Shown in pieces: positions 63,028 through 64,000 of a stretch of DNA of 64,000 nucleotides (its first letter is position 1; each line of letters begins with the position of its first letter). A program made the translations under genes and the position numbers. Below the pieces are notes generated by a model that was given only the letters and a program-made list of their open reading frames with translations, was not told the DNA's origin and made no database searches. Source of the DNA: an uncultured Acetatifactor sp. (GTDB lineage Bacteria; Bacillota; Clostridia; Lachnospirales; Lachnospiraceae); assembly GCA_944384205.1 (NCBI GenBank), contig CALWSL010000001.1:413026-477025 (forward strand), in the 5' to 3' direction.

Positions 63028-63236
63028 CAAACTTCTTCTCCGTCATCTAATATAAATTTTCTTTCGAAGGTTGTTCCTGTTGCCTCAGCAATCTGCTCCA
63101 AGTCAGATACTGTAAATGTTTCTCTCTTAAGCTTAGCATTCAGATTCTGAGGTGACATTCCCATTCTGCGAGCCAATTCTGAAACACTAATATTAGTTCG
63201 CACGCATAATACTTTTATTTGTTCTGATATAGTCAT
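63027..63236 (-). CDS. XRE-family controller protein
   Basis: A 69-residue helix-turn-helix protein (IKVLCVRTNISVSELARRMG, MSPQNLNAKLKRETFTVSDL, GTTFERKFILDDGEEV), first gene of the defence operon. It is coupled to the methyltransferase by TGATG. The palindrome flanking its promoter suggests it controls its own operon, like C proteins of restriction-modification systems. Confidence 0.88.
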   Translation of the reverse strand: MTISEQIKVLCVRTNISVSELARRMGMSPQNLNAKLKRETFTVSDLEQIAEATGTTFERKFILDDGEEV

Positions 63237-63270
63237 AATGGTACCTCTTTAAAAATTCAACAGCTACATT

Positions 63271-63311
63271 GCAAGTATAAAACACAGAGTTTAAATAGTC
63301 AATATACTTGC
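63271..63311 (-). promoter_or_regulatory. Defence-operon promoter inside a 9-bp inverted repeat
   Basis: Minus-strand -35 TTGACT (63297-63302), 17-base spacer, -10 TATACT (63274-63279). GCAAGTATA (63271-63279) and TATACTTGC (63303-63311) are a perfect inverted repeat flanking the two boxes and covering the -10. This looks like an operator for the XRE controller. Confidence 0.75.
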
Positions 63312-63373
63312 TAATATATGGTATTTATGGTTTTATTGTCAGGTTTCTATTGTTAATGCTATAAAACAATGAA

Positions 63374-63410
63374 CAAAAAAACTGCCAACACTTCATCGTG
63401 TTAACAGTTC
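63374..63410 (-). terminator. Intrinsic terminator of serine recombinase
   Basis: AACTG-AACAC and GTGTT-CAGTT arms with GATGAA loop, followed by TTTTTTT on the minus strand. It separates the recombinase from the defence operon. Confidence 0.88.
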
Positions 63411-63427
63411 TTCTGTAAGTTTATGTT

Positions 63428-64000
63428 TTATTTTTCTTCGTTCTTAATTCTATGGTAATCTTCCATATTGATGCTTAAGTCTACGTAAGAATCGGGCTTT
63501 GATTTTCGGTTGCTCAAGAGGCACACAGTCTCAACGGTACTTTCGTTGTCCCAATCCAATTCGTATATCTCCTTCCCATTGAAAAACACAGGAAATCTAA
63601 ACTTTAGACTACGAAGGATTCTTCCGTCCGCCTGCTCTTCCTCGTAAATGTTTACATCTGCAAGGAAGCTCTTCATAAAGGTTTTCTTCTCAATATCCGT
63701 AAATCGGTCGTACAGCTTATCAAAGAATAATAAGAACTGATATACATTATTTGCAGATATTTTCTCCTGCCTAATATTATACAATCTGGTCTCCACTTCT
63801 TCAATCAAAGTTTCGATTTCTTCTATCTCATCATAGAGCTTGTCCAGACGCACCTGCATATCCTCATACTTCTTGTCATAATGCTTGTCCGATACGGATA
63901 AGTTGTCCATCTGATTTGCCAGCTTATTCTTAGCTCCGGTTACCTGTTTTAATCTCTCCTGTAAGCCTGTATGCTCTCGGTCCAGTTCCTGCGTATCAAT
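63428..64000 (-). CDS. Large serine recombinase, C-terminal part
   Basis: The frame is open to the window end, so the gene begins outside it. The visible 190 residues start with a coiled coil (LQERLKQVTGAKNKLANQMD, LDKLYDEIEEIETLIEEVE) and end with the conserved tail of TndX/TnpX-like site-specific recombinases (FTDIEKKTFMKSFLADVNIY, FRFPVFFNGKEIYELDWDNE, STVETVCLLSN). The N-terminal catalytic serine domain is not in view. Such recombinases excise and integrate conjugative and mobilisable elements, so the defence island may be cargo of one. Confidence 0.88.
   Translation of the reverse strand: MDTQELDREHTGLQERLKQVTGAKNKLANQMDNLSVSDKHYDKKYEDMQVRLDKLYDEIEEIETLIEEVETRLYNIRQEKISANNVYQFLLFFDKLYDRFTDIEKKTFMKSFLADVNIYEEEQADGRILRSLKFRFPVFFNGKEIYELDWDNESTVETVCLLSNRKSKPDSYVDLSINMEDYHRIKNEEK

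Overview
The window looks like a chromosome segment of an anaerobic gut Firmicute, most likely Lachnospiraceae (Clostridia). The base composition is moderately AT-rich, ribosome binding sites are of the GGAGG type, promoters are of the sigma-A type, and several families typical of that group occur (DUF5688, DUF3842, YqeG, the 143-residue protein at 33203, RsiV/SigV, LytTR). No 16S rRNA gene or other species marker is present, so the family assignment is inference. Nearly all genes lie on the minus strand.

Layout. (1) 1-1182: remnants, namely the tail of an Rpn-type nuclease/transposase, an IS21 IstB tail, and a frameshifted, truncated polysaccharide-deacetylase-like gene. (2) 1185-18433: one long extracellular/capsular polysaccharide operon read leftward from a promoter at 18405-18433. 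It opens with the regulatory and export genes (CpsB phosphatase, Wzz, CpsD kinase), continues with a class B sortase, an LCP ligase and an SPKTG-anchored surface protein, then the initiating sugar transferase, two GT2 glycosyltransferases, a HAD enzyme, Wzy, an acyltransferase, a radical SAM enzyme, Wzx and a pyruvyl transferase. A divergent small XRE regulator (18495) lies beside nested palindromes covering the promoter. (3) 18756-24689: metA, ligA, rluF-like and RNase H genes, then a decayed vitamin B6 locus in which pdxS, pdxT and the divergent MocR regulator are all broken. (4) 24729-31443: a PEP/pyruvate-binding domain protein and an ABC transporter operon whose sigma-factor-like first gene appears replaced by a thymidylate kinase plus toxin-antitoxin segment. 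(5) 31600-41837: gdhA with a palindromic leader, an SH3 protein, tRNA-Arg(CCG) enclosed by an inverted repeat, efp, a shikimate operon with a fused aroK-aroQ, and an ECF S-component with a switch-like leader. (6) 41916-46794: Isf-type flavoprotein, a FliD-like gene pair, an orphan LytTR regulator and sigV-rsiV. (7) 46899-64000: a defence island reading leftward from 63311, with XRE controller, cytosine methyltransferase, PmeII-like nuclease, zinc-finger protein, coiled-coil protein (possibly frameshifted), a further unknown protein and a giant DUF1998 helicase. It is split by an IS110-family element that itself carries a complete IS21 element, and is bounded on the right by a large serine recombinase.

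The surface operon combines a complete Wzx/Wzy assembly line with its own sortase and sortase substrate. The defence island pairs a restriction-modification core with a Druantia-like helicase module and is the best candidate for an incompletely described system. Several non-coding structures (tRNA bracket, gdhA leader palindromes, ECF leader, GC-rich element at 36158) are not explained by the annotated genes.
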